DNA of 49,491 bases. Origin: an uncultured Bacteroidaceae bacterium. GTDB lineage: Bacteria > Bacteroidota > Bacteroidia > Bacteroidales > Bacteroidaceae. The DNA lies in contig CAJOHO010000020.1 in assembly GCA_905234555.1 (NCBI GenBank), positions 1 to 49,491 of the forward strand. Direction: 5' to 3'. Under the pieces are notes generated by a model. That model saw nothing but the letters and a program-made list of their open reading frames with translations, made no database searches and was not told the DNA's origin. Shown piece after piece: positions 24,837 to 34,811 of this stretch (its first letter is position 1; the number at the start of each line of letters is the position of its first letter). Both the position numbers and the translations under genes were made by a program.

Positions 24837-25835
24837 GCCTACACCGCAGCTTCTTTTAAGAAAGGACAGCCACGTTGGTGTCCTGGTTGTGGTGACCACT
24901 TTTTCCTTGCGTCGTTGCATAAGGCATTGGCAGAAATCGGTGTGGCACCAGAGCAGAACGCTGTGATTTCAGGAATCGGATGTTCGAGCCGTCTGCCCCA
25001 CTATATGGCGACCTACGGCATGAACACCATTCACGGACGAGCCGCAGCCATTGCTACAGGATGTAAGGTAGCCAATCCCGACCTCACCGTTTGGCAGGTG
25101 AGCGGAGACGGCGACGGACTTGCCATCGGCGGTAACCACTTCATCCATGCGAACCGACGGAACATCAACCTCAACATGATTCTTCTGAACAATCGCATCT
25201 ACGGACTTACCAAAGGACAGTATTCGCCCACCAGTCCACGCGGATTTGTGTCGAAGTCCAGTCCTTACGGCACAGTGGAAGACCCGTTCCGTCCGGCAGA
25301 ACTCTGTTTCGGTGCTCGCGGACATTTCTTCGCCAGAGCCGTCGCCACCGATGCGCAGGGAACCGTGGAAATCCTCAAGGCTGCCAACGAGCACAAAGGA
25401 GCCAGCGTCTGTGAGATCCTCCAAAACTGCGTCATCTTTAACAACGGAACCCACGACAGCGTCTATTCGAAGGAAGGACGAGCCAAGAACGCCATCTACC
25501 TGAAACAAGGACAACCCATGATCTTTGGTGAGAACAACGAATTCGGACTCATGCAGGAAGGGTTTGGTATCAAGGTCGTGAAGATTGGCGAGAACGGCGT
25601 CACCGTTGACGATTTGCTCGTTCACGATGCCCATTGTGAGGACAACACGTTGCAGCTGAAGCTGGCCATGATGGAAGGTCCTGATTTCCCCATTGCCCTT
25701 GGCGTTATTCGCGACGTGCCTGCTCCCACTTACGATGAGGCTGTTGCTGCCCAGATTGAAGAGATCAAGGCTAAGAAGTCTTATCATTCGTTTGCTGAAT
25801 TGCTTGAAACCAACGACATTTGGGAAGTGAAATAG
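24783..25835 (+). CDS. korB: 2-oxoacid:ferredoxin oxidoreductase, beta subunit
   Basis: 350 residues. The N-terminal CPGCGDH motif (Cys33, Cys36) and the TPP-binding segment VSGDGDGLAIGGNHFIHANR...NMILLNN followed by YGLTKGQYSPTS are typical of KorB/PorB beta subunits, which bind the TPP pyrophosphate. It works with KorA in the cytoplasm. Residues 9-18 (VAPSGAEGGA) are encoded by the right-hand GC-rich palindrome; the ancestral start was probably at or near the AYTAASFKKGQPRWCPGCG segment. The ATG overlaps the DUF559 stop. An alternative start further in cannot be excluded, since no other good ATG precedes the conserved block. Confidence 0.93.
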   Translation: MNITSQTNVAPSGAEGGAAYTAASFKKGQPRWCPGCGDHFFLASLHKALAEIGVAPEQNAVISGIGCSSRLPHYMATYGMNTIHGRAAAIATGCKVANPDLTVWQVSGDGDGLAIGGNHFIHANRRNINLNMILLNNRIYGLTKGQYSPTSPRGFVSKSSPYGTVEDPFRPAELCFGARGHFFARAVATDAQGTVEILKAANEHKGASVCEILQNCVIFNNGTHDSVYSKEGRAKNAIYLKQGQPMIFGENNEFGLMQEGFGIKVVKIGENGVTVDDLLVHDAHCEDNTLQLKLAMMEGPDFPIALGVIRDVPAPTYDEAVAAQIEEIKAKKSYHSFAELLETNDIWEVK

Positions 25836-25868
25836 TCACTTCCCAATTGTGTATAGTAAAGGGAATTT

Positions 25869-25898
25869 TATAATTTACAATTTACAATTTATAATTTG
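25869..25898. repeat. AT-rich repeat of the ATAATTTACAATTT type
   Basis: Three to four units of TTATAATTTACAATTT-like sequence directly before the next gene. Similar runs occur at 19436-19468, 33484-33504, 38684-38711 and 45155-45200, so it is a recurring intergenic repeat. Confidence 0.6.
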
Positions 25899-25899
25899 A

Positions 25900-28002
25900 A
25901 TGTTCATGAAACGGCATCTGATACTTACCTTCATCGCCTGTGTGTTCGCTACATACAGCGCTAATGCTCAATCCCGTTCTTTACAGGAAATGGCGAACAA
26001 GGCACAGGAAGTGCTCAACACGCTTGGCGTACAATCCAACGCACAGGTGCGCACACTCTACTCTGCGACCAACTTCTCAGTCTATGGCTACCCGACAGGC
26101 GGTTTCGTCATCGTTGCCAAGCAGGGATTGGGTGACGGCATCGTGGGCTATTCCACCAACATCTTCCCCGAAAAGCCACGAGCAGCGTTCAAGCAATATC
26201 TCGATGAGCTGAAAAACACGCTGGACAGCAAGACCGTCCGTTCCTCTCTCCCCAAGAACCTGAGCGGCACATCCGTTTCGCCGCTGTGTCGCACGTCGTG
26301 GGGTACACGCGAACCCTTTAACCAGCAGTCGCCCATGAAGACAGCCAACAGTGCTCAGGTTCGTTCGGATGCCGGTTCTGCCGCGATTGCGTTGGCTCAG
26401 CTGGGTTACTTCTGGCGCAACAGCCTCAAGAACACGCAGACCTATGCCCGCAATGCACCTTGGAACAACCTCGCCGAACGCTATACAACCGGCAATTTCT
26501 CTACAGCTCAGGCCAACAGCATGGCGACGATGGTGGGAGTGCTGGGAAAGGCCGTCAACACCACCTACGAACCCGAAGCCAGTACGGCAACACTGGAGAA
26601 CGTAGGCAAAGCCCTGCCTGAGACGCTGGGCTTCCAGAGCGACTACCGCCTGTGGAACCGTAACGGCATCAGCCCCAGCAAGTGGATGTACGTCATCTAC
26701 GACAACCTCTCCCAGCAGCTGCCTGTGCTTTACTGCATGAAGGAAGACAAGTCTTTCGGTCTGAACGTGCTGGGCAATAACCACTATATCCTCATCGACG
26801 GTTACGACCGTCAGGGACTGGTTCACGTGAACTGGTGCGACGGAGGAGTAGCCAACGGTAACTTCGACTTCTCCTTCCTCAACAACGAACAGCGAATGTT
26901 CACCAACATCCATCCAGCCGAAGTCAAGTTGCGCACGACGGAAGTGAAGGTGGCAAAAGCCGGTCAGCTCTCCAAGCAGATCAGCAAGGAACAGCTCAGC
27001 CTCACCAGTCGTCTGAAAGTGACGGGGCCGCTCAACGCCTCCGACCTCGCTCAGCTGCGTGCGGCTGCAGAAGTGCTTAACGGACAGTCCAACCCCGACG
27101 GACTCCTCTCCTATCTCGATCTCTCAGAAGCTACCATCGCAGGAAATGAGATTCCTGAGAAAGCCTTCTCCGGCTGTGGATACAGCTATCTCGCTATCCC
27201 CAACACCATCCGCTTCATCCGAGCCAACGCCTTCGAAAACGGAATCGTGGACAGTTTCCATTATGGACAAGCTATTGAGACCATTGACAACGAAGCGTTC
27301 CTCGACTTCCGGGGCCTTCCCACCTTTAAGGTATATCCTTCCCTCCAGACCCTCTCGCCCATCGCCTTCTTAGGCTGCGATATGGAGAAGTTCGAGCAGG
27401 AAGGTACCAATGCCAATTTCAGCGTGGTCAACGGAGTGCTCTTCTCTGCCGACCAGACCACACTCTTTATGTTCCCCTTCCGCAAGTCGGGCAAATACAC
27501 CATTCCTAATACCGTAACGACCATTTCCGACTATGCGCTGGCGCTGAGCCACATTACCAAACTGACCATCCCTTCTACGGTTCGTCAGACAGGTGAGAAC
27601 AACCTCTACAACAACGAAACCCTGCAGGAAGTGACCCTTCAGGAAGGTTTCATCGCCATTGCCGACAACTTCTTCTCTGGTTGCACCGACCTGCGCGAAG
27701 TGAATCTGCCAAAGACGTTGCAGAAGATTGGCAATAACTGCTTTGTGGGTTGTCCCAAGCTGAAGGAAGTGGAACTGCATGCCTCCATCCAGGAGATTGG
27801 CGGAGGTTCGTTCTCCAACTGTGCCAAACTGAAGGAACTGCGTATCGGTAGCGTCAATCCTCCCACCGTAGGAGCTGGTGCCTTCACCGGTTCCGACGTC
27901 AGCAAGTTGAAGCTCTATGTGCCCAAAGGCACTTCCGCCAACTATAAGAACGCCCCCTTCTGGAGCGCCATCAAGACCATCAAGGAAAAGAACTTGAAAT
28001 AA
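25900..28002 (+). CDS. Secreted C10-peptidase-like protein with BspA-type leucine-rich repeats
   Basis: 700 residues; Met at 25906 is an alternative start. Signal peptide to about ATYSANAQ (24). Residues about 25-110 resemble the Spi/propeptide region of streptopain-like (C10) peptidases, and 130-340 the peptidase fold. His295 in NNHYILIDGYD and the HVNW block are kept. The segment that normally holds the catalytic Cys (GCVATAxAQ) reads GSAAIALAQ, with Ser160 (TCT at 26377), so the protease is probably inactive. Residues about 395-700 are LRR_5 (BspA-like) repeats such as LREVNLPKTLQKIGNNCF. It may be a surface adhesin or binding protein. It stands between korB and carB, same strand. Confidence 0.82.
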   Translation: MFMKRHLILTFIACVFATYSANAQSRSLQEMANKAQEVLNTLGVQSNAQVRTLYSATNFSVYGYPTGGFVIVAKQGLGDGIVGYSTNIFPEKPRAAFKQYLDELKNTLDSKTVRSSLPKNLSGTSVSPLCRTSWGTREPFNQQSPMKTANSAQVRSDAGSAAIALAQLGYFWRNSLKNTQTYARNAPWNNLAERYTTGNFSTAQANSMATMVGVLGKAVNTTYEPEASTATLENVGKALPETLGFQSDYRLWNRNGISPSKWMYVIYDNLSQQLPVLYCMKEDKSFGLNVLGNNHYILIDGYDRQGLVHVNWCDGGVANGNFDFSFLNNEQRMFTNIHPAEVKLRTTEVKVAKAGQLSKQISKEQLSLTSRLKVTGPLNASDLAQLRAAAEVLNGQSNPDGLLSYLDLSEATIAGNEIPEKAFSGCGYSYLAIPNTIRFIRANAFENGIVDSFHYGQAIETIDNEAFLDFRGLPTFKVYPSLQTLSPIAFLGCDMEKFEQEGTNANFSVVNGVLFSADQTTLFMFPFRKSGKYTIPNTVTTISDYALALSHITKLTIPSTVRQTGENNLYNNETLQEVTLQEGFIAIADNFFSGCTDLREVNLPKTLQKIGNNCFVGCPKLKEVELHASIQEIGGGSFSNCAKLKELRIGSVNPPTVGAGAFTGSDVSKLKLYVPKGTSANYKNAPFWSAIKTIKEKNLK

Positions 28003-28073
28003 TATAGTGTGCTATGCGGCTTCCCCGCAAGATAAAAAGAATTATTAGGAAAAAACAACATAAAAGAAACGAC

Positions 28074-31000
28074 ATGAAGAAAAAACTGCAAAAGGTGCTG
28101 GTGCTTGGTTCTGGTGCCTTGAAGATTGGACAGGCAGGTGAGTTCGACTACTCCGGCTCACAGGCTTTGAAAGCATTGCGCGAAGAAGGTATCAGCTCTG
28201 TGCTGGTCAATCCTAACATCGCCACCATTCAGACGAGTGAAGGCATCGCCGACAAGGTGTATTTCCAGCCAGTCACTCCTTATTTCGTTACAGAAATCAT
28301 CAAGAAGGAGCGTCCCGACGGCATCCTCCTGGCTTTTGGTGGACAGACGGCGCTCAACTGCGGAACCGAACTCTATCAGAACGGAACGTTCGAGAAATAC
28401 GGCGTGCAGGTGCTCGGAACCAGCGTCGAAGCCATCATGGACACAGAAGACCGCGACCTCTTCGTGAAGAAACTCGATGAGATTGGTCTGAAGACTCCCG
28501 TGAGTCAGGCTGTGGAGAATATGGATGACGCTGTGGCTGCTGCCCGTCGCATCGGTTTCCCCATCATGATTCGTTCAGCTTACGCCCTCGGCGGACTGGG
28601 TTCGGGTATCTGTCCCGACGAGAAGACCTTCCACGAGCTGGCTGAGAGCGCCTTCACCTTCGCCCCACAGGTGTTGGTGGAAGAGTCGCTGAAAGGCTGG
28701 AAGGAGATAGAGTTCGAGTGCATCCGCGACGCCAACGACCATTGCTTTACCGTTGCGTCGATGGAGAACTTCGACCCACTCGGCATCCATACGGGTGAAA
28801 GTATCGTGGTGGCACCAACCTGTTCACTCACCGAAGAGCAGGTGAAAATGCTGCAGGAACTCACCATCCGTTGCGTGCGTCATCTTGGCATCGTGGGTGA
28901 ATGTAACATCCAGTTCGCCTTCAACGCTCAGACCAACGACTATCGCATCATCGAGATCAATGCCCGTCTGAGCCGTTCTTCAGCACTTGCTTCTAAAGCT
29001 ACGGGTTATCCCCTCGCCTTTGTCGCAGCTAAGATTGCGCTGGGCTACACCCTCGACCAGATTGGTGAGATGGGAACGCCCAACTCTGCCTACGTAGCTC
29101 CTTCGCTCGACTATATGATCTGCAAGATTCCTCGTTGGGACCTCACGAAGTTCACAGGTGTGAGCCGTCAGATCGGTTCTTCCATGAAGTCTGTGGGTGA
29201 AATCATGAGTATCGGTCGCAGTTTCGAGGAGATGATGCAGAAGGGTCTGCGTATGATTGGTCAGGGTATGCACGGATTCGTGGGCAACGACCACACCAAG
29301 TTCGACAACCTCGACGAAGAACTCGCCAACCCCACCGACCTCCGCATCTTTGCCATCGCTCAGGCGCTTGAAGAAGGTTATACTGTGGAGCGCATCGAGG
29401 AACTGACCAAGATTGACAAATGGTTCCTTGTACGTCTGCGCCACATCGTGGAGATCAAGCAGCAGCTCAGCCAGTTCAACTCGCTCGACGAACTCAGCGA
29501 CGAACTCCTCTTAGAAGCCAAGCAGGCAGGATTCAGCGACTTCCAGATTGCCCGCTTCGTCCTCAAGCCACAGGCAAACGAAAGCATGGAACGCATGAAT
29601 CTGCAGGTTCGTCAGAACCGCAAGGAGCGTGGCATCCTGCCTTCTGTGAAGCGCATCGAGACCGTAGCCAGCGAACATCCCGAACTTACCAACTACCTCT
29701 ACTTCACCTATACCCACACTCCTGCTTTCCAAGATGCCTTTACCAAGGGCGGCTCTCCCGTCGAGAGCTATCACCCTGCTCACGACATCTCCTATTACAA
29801 GAACGAGAAGAGCGTGGTCGTGCTGGGTTCAGGTGCATACCGCATCGGTTCGAGTGTAGAGTTCGACTGGTGTTCTGTGAATGCCATCAATACCGCTCGC
29901 AAGCTGGGTTATAAGTCCATCATGATCAACTACAACCCAGAGACCGTATCTACCGACTACGATATGTGCGATCGCCTCTACTTCGACGAACTCTCCTTGG
30001 AGCGTGTGCTCGACGTCATCGATCTGGAGCAGCCCAAGGGTGTGATTGTCAGCGTGGGCGGACAGATTCCTAATAACCTCGCCATGAAGCTGCATCGTCA
30101 GGGTGTGCCTGTGTTGGGTACTTCACCTGTGGATATCGACCGTGCAGAGAACCGAGATAAGTTCTCGGCAATGCTCGATAAGCTCGGCATCGACCAACCA
30201 GCTTGGCGTGCGCTGACCTCGTTGGAGGATATCAAGGAATTCACGCGTGAGGTGGGTTACCCCGTTCTGGTTCGACCCAGCTACGTGCTTTCGGGTGCAG
30301 CCATGAACGTGTGCTACGACGACGAGGAACTGGAGCGCTTCCTCCAGATGGCAACAGAGGTGAGCAAGGACTTCCCCGTAGTGGTGAGTCAGTTCATGCA
30401 GGAAACCAAGGAGATTGAGTTCGACGCCGTTGCCGATAAGGGTAAGGTCATCGAATATGCCATCAGCGAGCATGTAGAGTATGCAGGTGTTCACTCAGGC
30501 GACGCCACGATGGTGTTCCCTGCACAGAACATCTATTTCTCCACCGTTCGTCAGATCAAGAAGATCTCCCGTCGCATCGCTGAGGAACTCAACATCAGCG
30601 GTCCTTTCAACATCCAGTTCCTGGCGAAGAACCGCGAAGTCAAGGTTATCGAGTGTAACCTGCGTGCCAGCCGTTCCTTCCCGTTCGTCAGCAAGATCCT
30701 CAAACGTAACTTCATCGAGACCGCCACACGCATCATGCTCGACGCTCCTTACCAGCAGCCTGACAGCAGCGAGTTCGACATCGATCGCATCGGTGTGAAA
30801 GCCTCTCAGTTCTCGTTTGCTCGTCTGCAGAATGCCGACCCAGTGCTGGGTGTGGATATGTCCTCAACAGGTGAGGTAGGATGCTTGGGCGACGACCTCA
30901 ACGAGGCGATGCTCAACGCCCTCATTGCCACAGGCTACCGTATCCCCACCAAGAAGTCCATCCTGCTTTCTTCAGGTGGCGTGAAGGGAAAAGTTCAGAT

Positions 31001-31358
31001 GCTCGAACCGGCACGCTTGCTTGTGAAGAACGGCTTCCAGATCTTCGCCACCGACGGAACAGCCAAGTTCCTCAACGATAACGGAGTGGAAGCAACAGCT
31101 GTTCGTTGGCCTGATGAGGAAGGCGAGAACAATGTGGTGGATATGATTGCTCAGCACAAGTTCGATCTTATCGTCAATGTACCGAAGAACCACAGCAAAC
31201 GCGAGTTGACCAACGGTTATCGCATTCGTCGTGGAGCTATCGACCACAACATCCCGCTCATGACCAACGTCCGTCTGGCTCGTGCCTTCGTAGAGGCTGT
31301 CTGTGCCTATATCGACCAGCCCCTCAAAGTCAAGAGCTGGCAAGAATACGAAAACTAA
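28074..31358 (+). CDS. carB: Carbamoyl-phosphate synthase large subunit
   Basis: 1094 residues from the ATG at 28074 (MKKKLQKVLVLGSGALKIGQ); the in-frame ATG at 28014 adds 20 basic residues outside the family pattern and was not used. Two homologous ATP-grasp halves are visible (GSGALKIGQAGEFDYSG and GSGAYRIGSSVEFDWCSV; ECNIQFAFN and FNIQFLAKN; EINARLSRSSALASKATGYP and ECNLRASRSFPFVSK). The C-terminal MGS-like allosteric domain starts near GVKGKVQMLEPARLLVKNG. It makes carbamoyl phosphate for pyrimidine and arginine synthesis together with CarA, which is not in this window. A GC-rich hairpin with a T-run follows. Confidence 0.96.
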   Translation: MKKKLQKVLVLGSGALKIGQAGEFDYSGSQALKALREEGISSVLVNPNIATIQTSEGIADKVYFQPVTPYFVTEIIKKERPDGILLAFGGQTALNCGTELYQNGTFEKYGVQVLGTSVEAIMDTEDRDLFVKKLDEIGLKTPVSQAVENMDDAVAAARRIGFPIMIRSAYALGGLGSGICPDEKTFHELAESAFTFAPQVLVEESLKGWKEIEFECIRDANDHCFTVASMENFDPLGIHTGESIVVAPTCSLTEEQVKMLQELTIRCVRHLGIVGECNIQFAFNAQTNDYRIIEINARLSRSSALASKATGYPLAFVAAKIALGYTLDQIGEMGTPNSAYVAPSLDYMICKIPRWDLTKFTGVSRQIGSSMKSVGEIMSIGRSFEEMMQKGLRMIGQGMHGFVGNDHTKFDNLDEELANPTDLRIFAIAQALEEGYTVERIEELTKIDKWFLVRLRHIVEIKQQLSQFNSLDELSDELLLEAKQAGFSDFQIARFVLKPQANESMERMNLQVRQNRKERGILPSVKRIETVASEHPELTNYLYFTYTHTPAFQDAFTKGGSPVESYHPAHDISYYKNEKSVVVLGSGAYRIGSSVEFDWCSVNAINTARKLGYKSIMINYNPETVSTDYDMCDRLYFDELSLERVLDVIDLEQPKGVIVSVGGQIPNNLAMKLHRQGVPVLGTSPVDIDRAENRDKFSAMLDKLGIDQPAWRALTSLEDIKEFTREVGYPVLVRPSYVLSGAAMNVCYDDEELERFLQMATEVSKDFPVVVSQFMQETKEIEFDAVADKGKVIEYAISEHVEYAGVHSGDATMVFPAQNIYFSTVRQIKKISRRIAEELNISGPFNIQFLAKNREVKVIECNLRASRSFPFVSKILKRNFIETATRIMLDAPYQQPDSSEFDIDRIGVKASQFSFARLQNADPVLGVDMSSTGEVGCLGDDLNEAMLNALIATGYRIPTKKSILLSSGGVKGKVQMLEPARLLVKNGFQIFATDGTAKFLNDNGVEATAVRWPDEEGENNVVDMIAQHKFDLIVNVPKNHSKRELTNGYRIRRGAIDHNIPLMTNVRLARAFVEAVCAYIDQPLKVKSWQEYEN

Positions 31359-31379
31359 ACAAGGGAACCAAAGTTATTT

Positions 31380-31424
31380 CCTCCCTCCTCCTCCTTCCCC
31401 CACACAGGGGGAGGGAGGTTTTTT
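31380..31424 (+). terminator. GC-rich palindromic element acting as carB terminator
   Basis: CCTCC runs followed by the stem CCCCCACACAGGGGGAGGG and TTTTTTATT. It belongs by sequence to the GC-rich palindrome family (copy 4), and here has a proper T-run, so it probably terminates carB. Confidence 0.7.
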
Positions 31425-31446
31425 ATTATGGGTGAACGTTTTAATG

Positions 31447-31485
31447 ATAAAGAAAAAGGCAAACTCGTTTCACAACGAATTTGCC
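31447..31485 (-). terminator. Terminator of pckA
   Basis: Read on the minus strand, GGCAAATTCGTT-GTGA-AACGAGTTTGCC (one mismatch) is followed by TTTTTCTTT. It lies about 75 bases past the pckA stop. Confidence 0.75.
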
Positions 31486-31560
31486 CAAGAATGATTCTTA
31501 TGGAGAATCGGGGGAGAAATTTTATTAACTTAAACCTATTAAAACAATGTTTTCTATTGA

Positions 31561-33174
31561 TTAAAGCTGTGGTCCAGCAGCTACAAGTGCCTTACCAGCT
31601 TCATTTCCTTCATACTTCTTGAAGTTCTTGATGAAACGAGCTGCGAGGTCCTTGGCTTTCTCTTCCCAGATTGAAGCCTCTGCGTAAGTGTCGCGTGGGT
31701 CGAGAATAGCTGGGTTCACGTTAGGCAGAGCTGTTGGCACTTCGAAGTCGAAGAATGGAATCTTCTTCGTTTCAGCCTTCAGGATGCTGCCGTCGAGGAT
31801 AGCGTCGATGATACCACGAGTATCGGGGATAGAGATACGCTTGCCGGTTCCGTTCCAACCTGTGTTCACGAGGTAAGCCTTGGCACCGCTCTTCTCCATC
31901 TTCTTCACGAGTTCCTCAGCGTACTTAGTTGGGTGCAGCTCGAGGAATGCCTGACCGAAGCAAGCAGAGAAGGTTGGAGTTGGCTCAGTGATACCACGCT
32001 CTGTACCTGCGAGCTTAGCGGTGAAGCCAGAGAGGAAGTAGTACTTGGTCTGCTCTGGAGTGAGGATAGATACAGGAGGCAGCACACCGAATGCGTCGGC
32101 AGAGAGGAAGATGACGTTCTTGGCGTCTGGACCTGCGCTCTTGCCGTTTACTTTCTTCACTACCTTCTCGATGTGCTCGATAGGATAGCTGACGCGAGTG
32201 TTCTCTGTCACGCTCTTGTCTGCGAAGTCGATCTTGCCGTCTTCAGCAACGGTTACATTCTCGAGGAGTGCGTCGCGCTTGATGGCACCGTAGATGTCAG
32301 GCTCGTTCTCCTTAGAGAGGTTGATGACCTTAGCGTAGCAACCGCCTTCGAGGTTGAACACACCTTCGTCGTCCCATCCGTGCTCGTCGTCGCCGATGAG
32401 GAGACGCTTAGGATCGGTAGAGAGGGTCGTTTTACCTGTACCGGAGAGACCGAAGAAGATAGCTGTGTTCTTACCCTGCATATCGGTGTTGGCAGAGCAG
32501 TGCATGGAAGCGATACCCTGGAGAGGCAGGTAATAGTTCTGCATGGAGAACATACCCTTCTTCATTTCACCACCGTACCAAGTGTTGATGATAACCTGTT
32601 CGCGGCTCTTGGTGTTGAAGGCAACGCAAGTCTCTGAGTTCAGACCCAGTTCCTTGTAGTTGTCAACAGTTGCCTTAGATGCGTTGAAGATTACGAAGTT
32701 TGGTTCGAAGTTAGCGAGTTCTTCAGCTGTAGGCTGGATGAACATGTTCTTTACGAAGTGTGCCTGCCAAGCTACTTCAACGATGAAACGTACGGCAAGG
32801 CGTGTTGCTTCGTTGGCGCCGCAGAATGCGTCCATCACGTAGAGCTGCTTGTTGGAGAGTTCCTTGATGGCGATGTCCTTTACCTTTGCCCAAACATCTT
32901 CGGACATGGGGTGGTTGTCGTTCTTGTACTCGTCGCTGGTCCACCATACGTTGTTGTGGCTCTCGTCGTTGTCAACGATGTACTTGTCCTTAGGAGAACG
33001 ACCGGTGAAGATACCTGTCATCACGTTCACTGCACCGAGTTCAGTTTCCTTACCTACTTCAAAGCCTTCAAGACCGGCTTTGGTTTCCTCCTTGAAGAGT
33101 TCTTCATAAGAAGGGTTGTGTGCGATCACTGTTGAACCAGTGATGCCGTACTTGGTCAAATCTAATGCTGCCAT
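31561..33174 (-). CDS. pckA: Phosphoenolpyruvate carboxykinase (ATP)
   Basis: 537 residues, the normal length. The PEPCK-specific motif and P-loop are visible: [35 protein letters not shown] (Walker A, 241-255) and [24 protein letters not shown] (kinase-2 with metal ligands). [15 protein letters not shown] and [15 protein letters not shown] are also typical. In fermentative Bacteroidota this enzyme usually runs towards oxaloacetate, fixing CO2 from PEP and making ATP on the way to succinate. It has its own promoter and terminator and is thus monocistronic, convergent with carB. Confidence 0.97.
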   Translation of the reverse strand: MAALDLTKYGITGSTVIAHNPSYEELFKEETKAGLEGFEVGKETELGAVNVMTGIFTGRSPKDKYIVDNDESHNNVWWTSDEYKNDNHPMSEDVWAKVKDIAIKELSNKQLYVMDAFCGANEATRLAVRFIVEVAWQAHFVKNMFIQPTAEELANFEPNFVIFNASKATVDNYKELGLNSETCVAFNTKSREQVIINTWYGGEMKKGMFSMQNYYLPLQGIASMHCSANTDMQGKNTAIFFGLSGTGKTTLSTDPKRLLIGDDEHGWDDEGVFNLEGGCYAKVINLSKENEPDIYGAIKRDALLENVTVAEDGKIDFADKSVTENTRVSYPIEHIEKVVKKVNGKSAGPDAKNVIFLSADAFGVLPPVSILTPEQTKYYFLSGFTAKLAGTERGITEPTPTFSACFGQAFLELHPTKYAEELVKKMEKSGAKAYLVNTGWNGTGKRISIPDTRGIIDAILDGSILKAETKKIPFFDFEVPTALPNVNPAILDPRDTYAEASIWEEKAKDLAARFIKNFKKYEGNEAGKALVAAGPQL

Positions 33175-33268
33175 GTAAACTAATTAATTATGTAAGTGAT
33201 AAATTCTTGATTCGTTATTACACACAGAATTTTCAGCCTTTCACCGAGGTTGAGGCTCAAATTCTCTA

Positions 33269-33276
33269 CAAAGTTA
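33269..33276 (-). promoter_or_regulatory. -7 box TAACTTTG of pckA
   Basis: Minus-strand TAACTTTG about 95 bases before the pckA start. No TTG at ideal spacing was found upstream. Confidence 0.55.
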
Positions 33277-33404
33277 GCTATTTTATTTCAATCTGTGTGC
33301 GCTTTCGCTTACCTTTTTTGTTTTTTTTGCAAAAAGTGCCTTTATTCAGCCGATTTGCATGGGTTTAAGGGGCAAAGTTGCCATATCGGTGTTACAAAAT
33401 GGAA

Positions 33405-34688
33405 TTAGTAAAGCACTTTCTTCCCTTTGTGAACGTAGATGCCGTGGGTGAAGCCCCCTCCAACTCCCCCAAGGGGGAGAGTTTGGAATTTATCATTTAC
33501 GATTTTGCGTCCGTCGAGGGTGTACCAGGCGGTTTCCTTGCCTTCGTCTGCCTGAGTGGGCTGTACGCTGGTGTCGTTGCCTGCGAACTTCTTCAGTTCA
33601 TAGAAAGCGGCATAAGGCTTTCCTGTGCTGTGATCGTAGAGGGCTGCGTTCCACCAGCTGTTCGTGACGTTTTTGTTGCCGTTGTCCTCTGGCCACCACC
33701 AGAAGAGTCCCTTGACTGACGTGTGTTGATTTAATAAGGTGATGAGGTCGGCGGTGAAAGCCCTCTGTCCTTCTTCGGTAAAGGGGTAGGTAGCGGTGTA
33801 GTTGTAATCGCCACCGATGCTCCAGGCGTAGCTGTAGCCTGTTTCTACCACCATGATGTCCTTGCCGTAGTTCTTGCCTTCGAGCGTGGTGATTGCCGTT
33901 TCCAGCGTAGCGAGGTTTCCGTGGTGTTCAGGATAGTAGCTGAGGCCGATGATGTCATAATCGACGGATGCGTTCTTCATCCGGTCAAAGAAGTCGGTCA
34001 GTACGGCAGTTTTGGGTGTGCGTTCGCTGTGCAGGATGATCTTGGCGTCGGGACAGATTTCGCGACAGGCTGTCCCTGCTTTCTTGAGAAGGGAGATGAA
34101 GCGGTTCCAGTTGGCATCCGAGGAGTTGGTATAGCAGCGGTTGGTGGTGTTGCTGCCAACGGCGGCTTTCGTTCCCCACATCATGCCGTAGCTGATTTCG
34201 TTGCCCGTCTGGATCAAGTCGGGTGTGGCTCCGGCTGCCACCAGCTGCTCTAAGCAATTCTTGGTGTAGTCGTAGATCTTCTCGTAGAGCTGGGCATCGG
34301 TGAGGGTTTTCCAGGCGTCGGGTGTCCATTGTTTAGACGGGTCTGCCCAGGTGTCGCTGTAGTGGAAGTTGAGCATGAACTGAAGTCCGGCGTCTTTGAT
34401 GCGCTTGCCCAGAGTCTTCACGTAGTCGAGATCCTGACAGACGGCTTTGTCGCTGTCTAACGATGGATCGACAAAGAGTCGGACACGCATGGCGTTCAGC
34501 CCTTCCTGCTTGAAGAAGGCGAGGACGTCGGAGACGGTGTTTCCGTCTTTGTCTTTATAGACTACGCTTGCTGCTTCGTATTTGGGCAGCATGGAAATGT
34601 CGCCACCCACCAGTTTTTGAGCTTTCACTTCGGCACTAACAGCACTGATGGTCAGCGCCATGAGGCATAACATCAATCTCTTTTTCAT
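33405..34688 (-). CDS. GH53 endo-beta-1,4-galactanase, secreted
   Basis: 427 residues. Signal peptide MKKRLMLCLMALTISAVSAEVKAQ. GH53 barrel with GGDISMLPKYEA, LNAMRVRLFVDP, LNFHYSDTWADPSKQWTP, acid/base Glu164 in QTGNEISYGMMWG and nucleophile Glu282 in VVETGYSYAW. It would cut beta-1,4-galactan side chains of pectin outside the cytoplasm. The C-terminal tail reads AWYTLDGRKI, then an inserted stretch VNDKFQTLPLGGVGGGFTHG encoded by an AT repeat and a GC-rich palindrome, then IYVHKGKKVLY. Without the insert it matches the DLxGR...GIYVxxGKK tail seen on other exported proteins here. Confidence 0.93.
   Translation of the reverse strand: MKKRLMLCLMALTISAVSAEVKAQKLVGGDISMLPKYEAASVVYKDKDGNTVSDVLAFFKQEGLNAMRVRLFVDPSLDSDKAVCQDLDYVKTLGKRIKDAGLQFMLNFHYSDTWADPSKQWTPDAWKTLTDAQLYEKIYDYTKNCLEQLVAAGATPDLIQTGNEISYGMMWGTKAAVGSNTTNRCYTNSSDANWNRFISLLKKAGTACREICPDAKIILHSERTPKTAVLTDFFDRMKNASVDYDIIGLSYYPEHHGNLATLETAITTLEGKNYGKDIMVVETGYSYAWSIGGDYNYTATYPFTEEGQRAFTADLITLLNQHTSVKGLFWWWPEDNGNKNVTNSWWNAALYDHSTGKPYAAFYELKKFAGNDTSVQPTQADEGKETAWYTLDGRKIVNDKFQTLPLGGVGGGFTHGIYVHKGKKVLY
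33453..33504. repeat. GC-rich palindromic element (copy 5) joined to an AT repeat, inside the GH53 gene
   Basis: GCCCCCTCCAACTCCCCCAA plus GGGGGAGAG (33453-33481), followed by GGAATTTATCATTTACGATT (33485-33504). Both are repeat families found elsewhere in the window. Together they are translated in frame near the C-terminus of the GH53 enzyme. Confidence 0.75.
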
Positions 34689-34811
34689 ATCTTTTCAGTT
34701 TTTAGTCTTGTTATTCTCGTTTTCGGCCTTGATTTTGTTGTGAAGGCACATTCTCGATGCAAATATACAGCTTTTTCCGCGAAACGGCAAATCTATGAAG
34801 AGAAAAATGTG

